The position numbers and the translations under genes are program-made. A DNA stretch of 64,000 bases from Ferruginibacter sp. (GTDB lineage Bacteria > Bacteroidota > Bacteroidia > Chitinophagales > Chitinophagaceae), in assembly GCA_019638525.1 (NCBI GenBank), contig JAHBTO010000002.1, positions 558,001-622,000 of the forward strand, written 5' to 3'. The notes under the pieces are model-generated. The model searched no databases, was not told the origin of the DNA, and saw only the letters and a program-made list of their open reading frames with translations. Positions 44,092-51,352 of this stretch are shown here, piece by piece (position 1 is the stretch's first letter; each line of letters starts with the position of its first letter).

Positions 44092-45948
44092 ATGCTAACC
44101 AAAACTTACATCCTTTCTATTATTTGTATGGGTTGTTTGTTTGTGGCTGCACAAAAGACTACCATTGCTACCGGTGACAGCAGTATATTTAAGAAAGCTA
44201 CAAATGCGTTTTATCTTGCCGCAACGTACCCGGATTCTGCTATGCAACTGGCCACAGAAGCATTGCAGCAGGCAAAAACAATAGGGAATGCAGATGCGCA
44301 GGCCAATGCCTATAATGCTATTGGCTGGTCTTATATGCATAAAGGCTTCCATGATTCTGCGCAATATTTTCTCCAACAGGCTTATCAACTTTTCAATAGT
44401 ACGGGTAATAGAATTGATGTGATTAAAGTCAGTATAAACATGGCAGAAGTATATACCCGGCAAAATAATATTGCAAGCGCTATCCGGCATTTAATAGAAG
44501 CGGATTCATTAAGCATCATTGCGAAAGACACCCCTTTGCAGATAGATATTAAACGACAATTAGCCATTGTTTACAGAGAGTCCCGTGATTTTGTTAAAGC
44601 CACCGAATATTTTAAACAGGCGATGGCCGGCTTTCTAAAAATGGAAGATTACAGCCGCTATGTCCGGACAGCTATGAGCTTAGGCATTTTATACAGGGAT
44701 AATAAGCAGTATGACAGCAGCATGCTTATTCTCCGGCAATGCCGGGACATCACCAATCAAAAAGGCAGTACACAGTATGACCTGGCTATGTTGGATGAAA
44801 ATTTTGCGGAAACATATTTTGTCCAAAATAATTACACCAATGCCCTTACTCATTATACCCGGGCATACCAAATATTTCAACGACTCAACTTGAAAGCCGA
44901 TTTGGCTTTCGAGGCATATTGCCTGGGGAAAACATATTCCCGGCTAAAAAACTGGCCCCAAGCAGAAAAGTATTTGATGCTATCCTATGTCATCAATGAT
45001 TCACTGAATATGCTGAATTATAAACTGGATGCTGCCAATGAATTAGCTGACTTGTATGAACAACAGGGAAAATGGAAACAGGCATTTAGCTACCTGGAAA
45101 TTGCTACTGCTTTGCAGGATAGCCTGAATTTGACAGACCAAATTAATACAACCAATAAATTGAAAGAGGCTTTCGAATCAGATAAAAAAGCGCAGGAGAT
45201 TACCTTATTAAAAACACAAAACCAGTTGACGACGATGAACTATAAAAAAGCAAGGCTCCTGCAATACCTGTTTGTTATATTACTCCTTGCTTCTATAAGC
45301 ATAGGTTTGTTATTGTATAACCGGCTAAAAATAAAACGCAAATTGCAGGATCAACTGGTACGAAACCAAATAGCACGTGATTTGCATGATGATATTGGTT
45401 CTGCTCTTTCCAGTATAGATATTAACAGTAGAATTGCCTTATCCCAAAAAGCAGATATTCCGACCATTGAAAAACAACTCATAAAAATAAGACAACAGGC
45501 ACGTCAATCCCTGGAAGGGATGCAGGATATAGTATGGAGTGTAAATCCGCAAAATGATAACCTGGAAAGTATGCTGGCCCGGATGAAAGAATATGCCGCC
45601 GAAATGGCCGAGCCTCGTCAAATTCTTTTGCAATTTAAGATGACAGATAGTACTAATAAAGCCATTGACTCTGAAAAAAGAAAAAACATTTTCTTAATTT
45701 TTAAAGAAGCCATTAATAATGCAGTAAAATATAGTGATTGCACTAAATTGATTATTTCCATTTTACAAGTTGAACATACCCTGGAGTTAAAAATTGAAGA
45801 TAATGGACGGGGCTTTCAGGCATCCTCCGTCAAACAGGGAAATGGCCTGCGCAATATGAAAGAAAGAGCCACTCAGTTACATGGAGATTTTTCGCTTTCT
45901 TCCGGTGAAGGGCAAGGTACTGTAATACGGGTAAGCTGCCCTATATAA
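44092..45948 (+). CDS. TPR-containing sensor histidine kinase (HisKA_3 type)
   Basis: 618 aa. After a signal-like N-terminus, residues about 30-340 are tetratricopeptide repeats that should lie in the periplasm. One membrane helix (about 388-408) follows, then a HisKA_3 domain with phospho-accepting H432 in IARDLHDDIGSAL, VWSVNPQNDNLESM, and an HATPase with FKEAINNAVKYS, DNGRGF and GNGLRNMKERA. This is the NarX/LiaS-like kinase class, which partners NarL-type regulators. Its stop overlaps the first base of the palindrome preceding the response regulator gene, which lies 49 bp downstream. The signal detected is unknown. Confidence 0.93.
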   Translation: MLTKTYILSIICMGCLFVAAQKTTIATGDSSIFKKATNAFYLAATYPDSAMQLATEALQQAKTIGNADAQANAYNAIGWSYMHKGFHDSAQYFLQQAYQLFNSTGNRIDVIKVSINMAEVYTRQNNIASAIRHLIEADSLSIIAKDTPLQIDIKRQLAIVYRESRDFVKATEYFKQAMAGFLKMEDYSRYVRTAMSLGILYRDNKQYDSSMLILRQCRDITNQKGSTQYDLAMLDENFAETYFVQNNYTNALTHYTRAYQIFQRLNLKADLAFEAYCLGKTYSRLKNWPQAEKYLMLSYVINDSLNMLNYKLDAANELADLYEQQGKWKQAFSYLEIATALQDSLNLTDQINTTNKLKEAFESDKKAQEITLLKTQNQLTTMNYKKARLLQYLFVILLLASISIGLLLYNRLKIKRKLQDQLVRNQIARDLHDDIGSALSSIDINSRIALSQKADIPTIEKQLIKIRQQARQSLEGMQDIVWSVNPQNDNLESMLARMKEYAAEMAEPRQILLQFKMTDSTNKAIDSEKRKNIFLIFKEAINNAVKYSDCTKLIISILQVEHTLELKIEDNGRGFQASSVKQGNGLRNMKERATQLHGDFSLSSGEGQGTVIRVSCPI

Positions 45949-45963
45949 CCCCCTTTTTGGGGT
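45948..45963. promoter_or_regulatory. 16-bp palindrome, candidate response-regulator site, copy 1
   Basis: ACCCC, six bases (CTTTTT), GGGGT. It differs at one base from the copy at 46698-46713. It ends 3 bp before a -33 TTG and begins 39 bp before the -7 TATTTTTG of the response regulator gene, which is the position expected of an activator. Confidence 0.65.
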
Positions 45964-45966
45964 ATG

Positions 45967-45994
45967 TTGAAAAAAAGGAAAATTTTTATTTTTG
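45967..45994 (+). promoter_or_regulatory. promoter of the response regulator gene
   Basis: TTG (45967-45969), 17 bp, TATTTTTG (45987-45994), matching the Bacteroidota -33/-7 pattern. The ATG at 45998 follows at once, so the transcript would be nearly leaderless. Confidence 0.55.
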
Positions 45995-45997
45995 AAA

Positions 45998-46627
45998 ATG
46001 CATGTTAAAAAGATTCTTTTATTTGAAGATAATACAGCGCTACGAACCAGCCTGATAGAATTGCTGCAGCTCAATGATGAATATACGGTAGTTGGCGCTT
46101 TTGATGCCTGCACTGATGTAGAAAACCAGTTGATTCAACATCAACCTGATGTGATATTAATGGATATTGACCTTCCCGGTATGACAGGTATTGAAGCTGT
46201 AAGAAAAATCAGGCTTGCCAATAATCAACTTCCTATCATCATGCTAACAGTTTTTGAAGATGGAGAACATGTGTTAGATGCTATATGTGCAGGCGCTTCC
46301 GGATACCTTTTAAAAAAGGATGTTTCAGAGAAATTATCAGAATCCATCCGGGAAGTCTTTTCAGGTGGTGCTCCCATGAGTGGAGCCATTGCAAAAATGG
46401 TTATCAGCGCCATGCACAAAAAAACCAATGACAGCTATGGTTTCACAAAAAAAGAAACCGAGATCCTGCATCTTCTTTGCAAAGGCAATAGCTATAAAAT
46501 GATTGCTGCCGAAACAGGTCTTGCGTTTGAAACAATTCGCTCCTATATCAAAAAAATCTATGAAAAACTTCAAGTACATTCTGCTACCGAAGCAGTAAGT
46601 AAAGCCCTTCATGAAAAAATACTGTAA
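45998..46627 (+). CDS. NarL/FixJ-type two-component response regulator
   Basis: The ATG at 45998 (MHVKKILLFEDN) is preferred over an in-frame TTG two codons earlier; this gives 209 aa. The receiver domain (1-120) has the acidic pocket in LFEDN, phospho-acceptor D56 in LMDIDLPGM, T/S in IIMLTVFED and K in LLKKD. The C-terminal LuxR-type HTH (about 145-205) reads TKKETEILHLLCKGNSYKMIAAETGLAFETIRSYIKKIYEKL. It is the cognate partner of the kinase just upstream. The palindromes before it and before the next gene suggest that it activates itself and a secreted protein gene. Confidence 0.95.
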   Translation: MHVKKILLFEDNTALRTSLIELLQLNDEYTVVGAFDACTDVENQLIQHQPDVILMDIDLPGMTGIEAVRKIRLANNQLPIIMLTVFEDGEHVLDAICAGASGYLLKKDVSEKLSESIREVFSGGAPMSGAIAKMVISAMHKKTNDSYGFTKKETEILHLLCKGNSYKMIAAETGLAFETIRSYIKKIYEKLQVHSATEAVSKALHEKIL

Positions 46628-46697
46628 CCAATACCCACATGATAGCTTTTATCGTTGTTCATTAGCATAAAATTAATTTTACCTGCCAGGTGTAGAT

Positions 46698-46713
46698 ACC
46701 CCCATTTTGGGGT
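46698..46713. promoter_or_regulatory. 16-bp palindrome, candidate response-regulator site, copy 2
   Basis: ACCCC, six bases (CATTTT), GGGGT, one base different from copy 1. A TTG overlaps its end (46713-46715), and a -7-like AACTTTTG starts 38 bp after its first base (46736-46743), against 39 bp in copy 1. Confidence 0.65.
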
Positions 46714-46762
46714 TGCTCAGCTATGCACAAATGATAACTTTTGTAACACAAATATTTTGATC

Positions 46763-48649
46763 ATGAAACGGATCTACCTTTTCATTTTTGTTTGCTTCAT
46801 TTCGTTAGGCACCCAGGCACAATTTTCACCTGATCCGGCTAACCCATTATTAATTTGCACTGCTTCAGGAAATAAAGGTAATGTACAAGCTTTAAATGAT
46901 GATTTGTCTCCGACAGGAGGTTATTATGCATTCTGGCTGGATGAACGACTGACGCCAAGCTATACACGAATTTATGGGCAACACCTTGATAGAGATGGTA
47001 ACCTATTATGGGAAAGCGAAGGACGGCTTATTCAAACAACCGGAACTGATATTAATGCTTTTTCAATTAAGCGATGGCAGAACGGGTTCCTACTTAGCTA
47101 TATCGTAAAATCTGACACCGTTTGTTGCATGTATATAGATGAAGATGGCGCTAATATATGGCCTAATCGGGTAGACGTTGCTTATACTTCAAGTTCTGTT
47201 TTACAAGTTTCAGCAGCTGGTTGTTTCGATGTTTTTCCTACTACTACAGGAGCTTCCATTACCTATTATATTACCTTTTTAGGATTCGGGGGAGATGCGT
47301 TGGGATATAATAAAATTGATTTTAACGGGAATGTCAGCTGGGGAAATAATGAACACTACTATCAGTTGAGTGGGTATGATTACAAAGCCACCAGTGATGG
47401 AGAGAATGGGTTTTATGCGTTATCTAAGGGCAACGGGGCAGGGTCCACCATAACCATTGACCGGATCAATGACCAGGGTGTTAAGGTATGGTCAAGCGGA
47501 TTGGATGTTACAGGTGGTGGGGGCACTTTAGGCCATGGTGGTAATATAAACATGAATATAGATTCCAACAATGATTTATATGTAACCTGGGATTCTTATG
47601 GTGGCAATATCTTACATTCCAAAGTTTTAAAGAACGGTACATTTGGATGGGGTTCCCAGCGTATAGCCCTTTCTTTACTTACCAGTGCTAAACGCAGTTC
47701 GGCCAGGGTAAAAAACGATACATCATATATTACCTGGATAGAAACATTGAATGGCTTGTCTTATACTATGCTCCAAAAAGTAGATGATGCAGGCAATATA
47801 TACCTACCTAATGGGGGAGCAACCATTGATTTGACCAACGATTATTATAGCTATCCAAAACTTGCTTTTGGAGGTGATACAGCGATGGCTTTTTACACTA
47901 AGACACTAAGTTCTTTGGGTATCGTTGCCCAGGGCATTAAGCCTGATAATGCAAAGATGTTTTGGGAGCCGGTTATTTTATCTGATTCCTACTTGCATTG
48001 GATTGACTATACTGATTATGTACTGCTGGATAGCTCTACAACCTGCAATACCATATTTTGGACATCTGCAGATAGTAAAATTTTTGGTGCCAATATTTGT
48101 ATGATGGGGAGGGTGCTCTCAATTAAAACAAGCAGTTTGAGTGTTCAAAAAATTGGTAGCAGCCATAAACTCGCCTGGGAATCATATAATGAAAATACCG
48201 GGAGCACCTATGAAGTGGAGCGCAGCAACAATAGCATCAATTTTACTTCTTTAACCACTATTCCTGCTAAGGGTATGAGTGTATCTGCCAAATATGTTTT
48301 CTGGGATAATCATCCATTACAGGAATATAATTATTACCGGATTAAATTAAATGACACACAGGGGAAATCTGAATACAGCAATATTGTAAGAGTAAACAAT
48401 TCACAAGCTACATCTATGCTAACAGTTTTTCCTAACCCTGTAAAAGATGTACTTACAATTAACCAAAATATAGTAAGAGGAAACAATGCTACAATTAACA
48501 TTTTCAATATGCAGGGAAAATTGGTAAAACAATTTCATCTAACTCCAGGTCAGCAACAGTTGAATGTAACTTCATTGGCAAAAGGATTTTATATTTTGCA
48601 ATACAGGGATGATGTTCAAACAGCAGTTATAAAATTCGAAAAACATTAA
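46763..48649 (+). CDS. secreted protein with T9SS type A sorting domain
   Basis: The frame is open from 46655, but the ATG at 46763 starts a proper signal peptide (MKRIYLFIFVCFISLGTQAQ) and lies downstream of the palindrome and promoter; this gives 628 aa. The body (about 25-470) is made of beta-rich repeats with a conserved GxxWxDxR-type pattern (YYAFWLDERL, YVTWDSYGG, YITWIETLNG), suggesting a beta-propeller. A fibronectin-like strand region (about 480-555, YEVERSNNSINFTSLTTIPA) follows, then the sorting domain (VFPNPVKDVLTI to the C-terminus). It is exported by T9SS and probably surface-bound. No enzymatic motif is visible. Confidence 0.85.
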   Translation: MKRIYLFIFVCFISLGTQAQFSPDPANPLLICTASGNKGNVQALNDDLSPTGGYYAFWLDERLTPSYTRIYGQHLDRDGNLLWESEGRLIQTTGTDINAFSIKRWQNGFLLSYIVKSDTVCCMYIDEDGANIWPNRVDVAYTSSSVLQVSAAGCFDVFPTTTGASITYYITFLGFGGDALGYNKIDFNGNVSWGNNEHYYQLSGYDYKATSDGENGFYALSKGNGAGSTITIDRINDQGVKVWSSGLDVTGGGGTLGHGGNINMNIDSNNDLYVTWDSYGGNILHSKVLKNGTFGWGSQRIALSLLTSAKRSSARVKNDTSYITWIETLNGLSYTMLQKVDDAGNIYLPNGGATIDLTNDYYSYPKLAFGGDTAMAFYTKTLSSLGIVAQGIKPDNAKMFWEPVILSDSYLHWIDYTDYVLLDSSTTCNTIFWTSADSKIFGANICMMGRVLSIKTSSLSVQKIGSSHKLAWESYNENTGSTYEVERSNNSINFTSLTTIPAKGMSVSAKYVFWDNHPLQEYNYYRIKLNDTQGKSEYSNIVRVNNSQATSMLTVFPNPVKDVLTINQNIVRGNNATINIFNMQGKLVKQFHLTPGQQQLNVTSLAKGFYILQYRDDVQTAVIKFEKH

Positions 48650-49064
48650 ACATCTCAAACAGTTGATCTTTCATTAAAAAGCCGTTATTCTTTAATAGTG
48701 GCTTTTTTTAGTGTGTAAGCCATGAAAAGGAGTTATCCCGGAGGAGTTGATTACAATAAGCAATGTCCTTATTTTTTTTCAGCAATGTTTCCTCTTATAC
48801 AAAGTGTGTAAGCCTTGTACTTTGTGTATAGGATAATGTTAAATTCCAAAATAATATCATGCTATATATTTAAAAAGCAAATTAAAAATTCGAAATTTTG
48901 TTTGATAATATTTTGAATAAAGCCTTACTTTATCAAAGTAAAAGATTGTTGTAACAATCTCGGTAAACACAAATCCCTATGGTGAGGTGTTGCTAAGATA
49001 AAAAATGACAATAAATAAAAGATAACCGAAAACCGATTAAAGTAAGCATCAAAAAATAAAAGCC
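48650..49064. other. intergenic region between the T9SS protein and esterase genes
   Basis: About 415 bp. It contains the terminator (48676-48709), an ACAAAGT/ACTTTGT inverted repeat around 48800-48827, and a longer imperfect inverted repeat (GTAACAATCTC at 48951, GAGGTGTTGCTAA at 48984-48996). The latter resembles repeats at 39040 and 51237. No gene was recognised. Confidence 0.5.
48676..48709 (+). terminator. Rho-independent-type terminator after the T9SS protein gene
   Basis: AAAAAGCCGTTATT pairs with AATAGTGGCTTTTT (two G-T pairs) over a 4-nt loop and runs into a 7-T tract. It begins 27 bp after the stop codon. Confidence 0.8.
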
Positions 49065-50540
49065 ATGAAAAAAATAATTTTCCAACTAACATTATTCGTA
49101 GCACTTTTTTGCTACAATGGATTTAGCCAAAAAATAAAAGTAAGTTATTCCTCTGCTGTTTTTAATGGGCCATTTACAGGAAATGTTGTTGCATATTTAT
49201 CAAAAGAAAATAAAGTACCAAAGAATGCTGCTGTAGGGTTAGATATTTTTCCTTGCTTTTCTGTTTATGTGAAAAATATAAACCCCGGTGAAGATATTAC
49301 TTTTGATGACAATGCCATTTCTTATCCATGCCCCCTGTCTGATATAGAGCGGGGTGATTATTATCTTCAAATTGTGTGGGACAGAAACCTCGGAGGCCGT
49401 ACAATTGCCAACAGTGCCGGTAATTTATACAGCTCCACACAAAGAATTCACATTACTAAAAACACAAAAACGATTTTCAAAATTGTGGCTGATAAAACCA
49501 TTCCATCTACTGCATTTAAAGAAACTGAATTTGTGAAAGAACTGAAAGCTCCTTCTGCTCTCCTAAGTACGTTTCATAATAAAACAATGACTGTTGATGC
49601 GGCAATCATTCTTCCAAAAGAATATTACAAAGAACCAGAAAAGAAATTTCCTGTGCTGTTTGTGGTTTCAGGATACGGAGGCGATTATCATCGTTATTCA
49701 GGCAATTCAAATCCTGCTACAGCTCTTGATACCATTCCCGTTATAAGGGTTTTCCTTGATGGCAGTTGTTCGTTGGGGCATTGTGTGTATGCCAACAGTG
49801 ATAATAATGGCCCCTGGGGTGATGCCCTTACAACGGAGTTTATTCCTTTGCTGGAAAAGGAATATAGGTGCAACGGTGCAAGATTATTAACTGGCCATAG
49901 CTCCGGAGGATGGACAGTGTTGTGGCTTCAAACGCAATATCCAAAAGTATTTGATGGATGCTGGTCAAGTTCGCCCGACCCGGTTGATTTCAGGAATTTT
50001 CAGAAAATAAATTTATACGAGGATAAAAATATGTTTTATGATAAAGATAGTTCGCTAAGATTAGTGGCAACGGTGGCTGGTGTTATTCCATGGGCAACAC
50101 AAAAAACTATTTACCAGATGGAAAATGTTGTGTATCGTGGCGAGCAAATGCATTCCTTTAATGCAGTATTTAGTAAAAAAGGTATTAACGGTTTGCCACA
50201 AAGTATTTGCAATAGCAGTACAGGAGTAATTGACACTGCGGTTGTTTCGCATTGGAAAAAATACGACATCTCCTTATACTTAAGGAACAATTGGGAACAG
50301 ATAAAATCAGATTTGGATGGAAAAGTTCGGGTATCGGTTGGTACGGGTGATAATTTTCTTTTGAACCATGCTGTAAACATGCTTGAAACAGAGATGAAAA
50401 AATTAAATTCAAAATTTAAGTTTGCCTATTACCCGGGCGACCATTTTACTGTATACACACCTGAGTACTTGAATGATGGCTATCAATTTCTTGAACAAAA
50501 GTACATGGAGTGGCTTGCTAAGTCATCATCAAAAAATTAA
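49065..50540 (+). CDS. exported alpha/beta-hydrolase, esterase-like
   Basis: 491 aa. The signal peptide ends near GFSQ. Residues 22-170 are a beta-rich domain of unknown type. The esterase domain (about 170-485) shows VLFVVSGYGGDYHRY for the oxyanion side, the nucleophile S279 in GHSSGGW (GxSxG) and the likely catalytic histidine in PGDHFT near the end; the aspartate is not certain. It resembles EstD/feruloyl-esterase-like proteins of Bacteroidota. The likely place is the periplasm or cell surface. The substrate is unknown. Confidence 0.82.
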   Translation: MKKIIFQLTLFVALFCYNGFSQKIKVSYSSAVFNGPFTGNVVAYLSKENKVPKNAAVGLDIFPCFSVYVKNINPGEDITFDDNAISYPCPLSDIERGDYYLQIVWDRNLGGRTIANSAGNLYSSTQRIHITKNTKTIFKIVADKTIPSTAFKETEFVKELKAPSALLSTFHNKTMTVDAAIILPKEYYKEPEKKFPVLFVVSGYGGDYHRYSGNSNPATALDTIPVIRVFLDGSCSLGHCVYANSDNNGPWGDALTTEFIPLLEKEYRCNGARLLTGHSSGGWTVLWLQTQYPKVFDGCWSSSPDPVDFRNFQKINLYEDKNMFYDKDSSLRLVATVAGVIPWATQKTIYQMENVVYRGEQMHSFNAVFSKKGINGLPQSICNSSTGVIDTAVVSHWKKYDISLYLRNNWEQIKSDLDGKVRVSVGTGDNFLLNHAVNMLETEMKKLNSKFKFAYYPGDHFTVYTPEYLNDGYQFLEQKYMEWLAKSSSKN

Positions 50541-50856
50541 GCAATATCAATTCCCTCTTAGCAACATCTCATCGTTTGCAAATATGTAAACCAAAGTGCT
50601 AAAAGGAAAGTCATCAGGCTAACAATCTAAAATTTTCTTTTTTATTGTTGGGGTAAACTCATTTGGCGATAGGCTCTCACAAAGCGTAAAATTACCCAGA
50701 GCTGGTGTTGCCAGGATGAAAAAAGTTAATTAATTATAAATAATTACAAATATTTTCTACTTTTCGCTTCTTAATTAAAATAGAAACCGGTAACCATCTT
50801 AAACCCGGGGCGATTCCGAAAAGCCATATGAGTAGGAAAAACACAAAACTATCATC
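50541..50856. other. intergenic region between the esterase and DUF4242 genes
   Basis: About 315 bp. AGCAACATCTC (50560-50570) repeats the left motif of the 39040 element. An imperfect inverted repeat lies between about 50611 and 50718 (CATCAGGCTAACAATC and GGTGTTGCCAGGATG). No gene was seen. Confidence 0.5.
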
Positions 50857-51129
50857 ATGCCAAAGTATGTAATTGAACGTGAAATACCCGGAGCAGGTAA
50901 TCTCACTTCAGATCAATTAAAAGGTATATCTCAAACTTCTTGTGGAGTTTTAAGTAACATGGGGCCTCAAATTCAATGGGTACACAGCTATGTAACAGAC
51001 AATAAAATTTATTGTGTTTACATTGCACCAAATGAAGAGATGGTTCGTGAACATGCAAAACAAGGTGGGTTTCCTGCAAATTCAGTTAGTACAGTTGCTA
51101 CAATAATTGATCCTACAACTGCTGAATAA
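50857..51129 (+). CDS. DUF4242 domain protein
   Basis: 90 aa, a single small ferredoxin-like domain. PKYVIEREIPGAGNLTSDQL at the start, IQWVHSYVTDNKIYCVYIAPNEEMVREHAKQGGFP in the middle and the final VATIIDPTTAE identify DUF4242. Streptomyces SCO4226, a nickel-binding member, is the only characterised relative known to me; the family also occurs as an unexplained single-domain protein. No signal peptide is present. Confidence 0.9.
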   Translation: MPKYVIEREIPGAGNLTSDQLKGISQTSCGVLSNMGPQIQWVHSYVTDNKIYCVYIAPNEEMVREHAKQGGFPANSVSTVATIIDPTTAE

Positions 51130-51190
51130 AATAATTTTTATTGCAACTTATGTTACTGGTTGCTTCTTCTTCCCTGCAACGTCTGCAGCC

Positions 51191-51214
51191 ATTGTTGGTT
51201 GCCTGGCCAACAAC
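51191..51214. repeat. intergenic stem-loop, copy 5 of 6
   Basis: TTGTTGG, loop TTGCCTGG and CCAACAA form a perfect 7-bp stem, between the convergent DUF4242 and beta-propeller genes. Confidence 0.6.
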
Positions 51215-51236
51215 TTGTTTGCTAATTTAATTTCAT

Positions 51237-51286
51237 TTAGCGAAACGTCCTCACCATATACAAATCCCGGAGGAGAACTTCGCTAA
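51237..51286. repeat. inverted-repeat element
   Basis: TTAGCGAA (51237-51244) and TTCGCTAA (51279-51286) are perfect 8-bp ends, with further partial pairing (CGTCCTC and GAGGAGAAC). The inner ACAAATCCC also occurs in the element near 48970. Confidence 0.5.
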
Positions 51287-51352
51287 GAAAAAATATGATT
51301 CAATTTTATTTCACTCACTTCTTAATAAGAATAGAATGGTTTTGATTTATTA

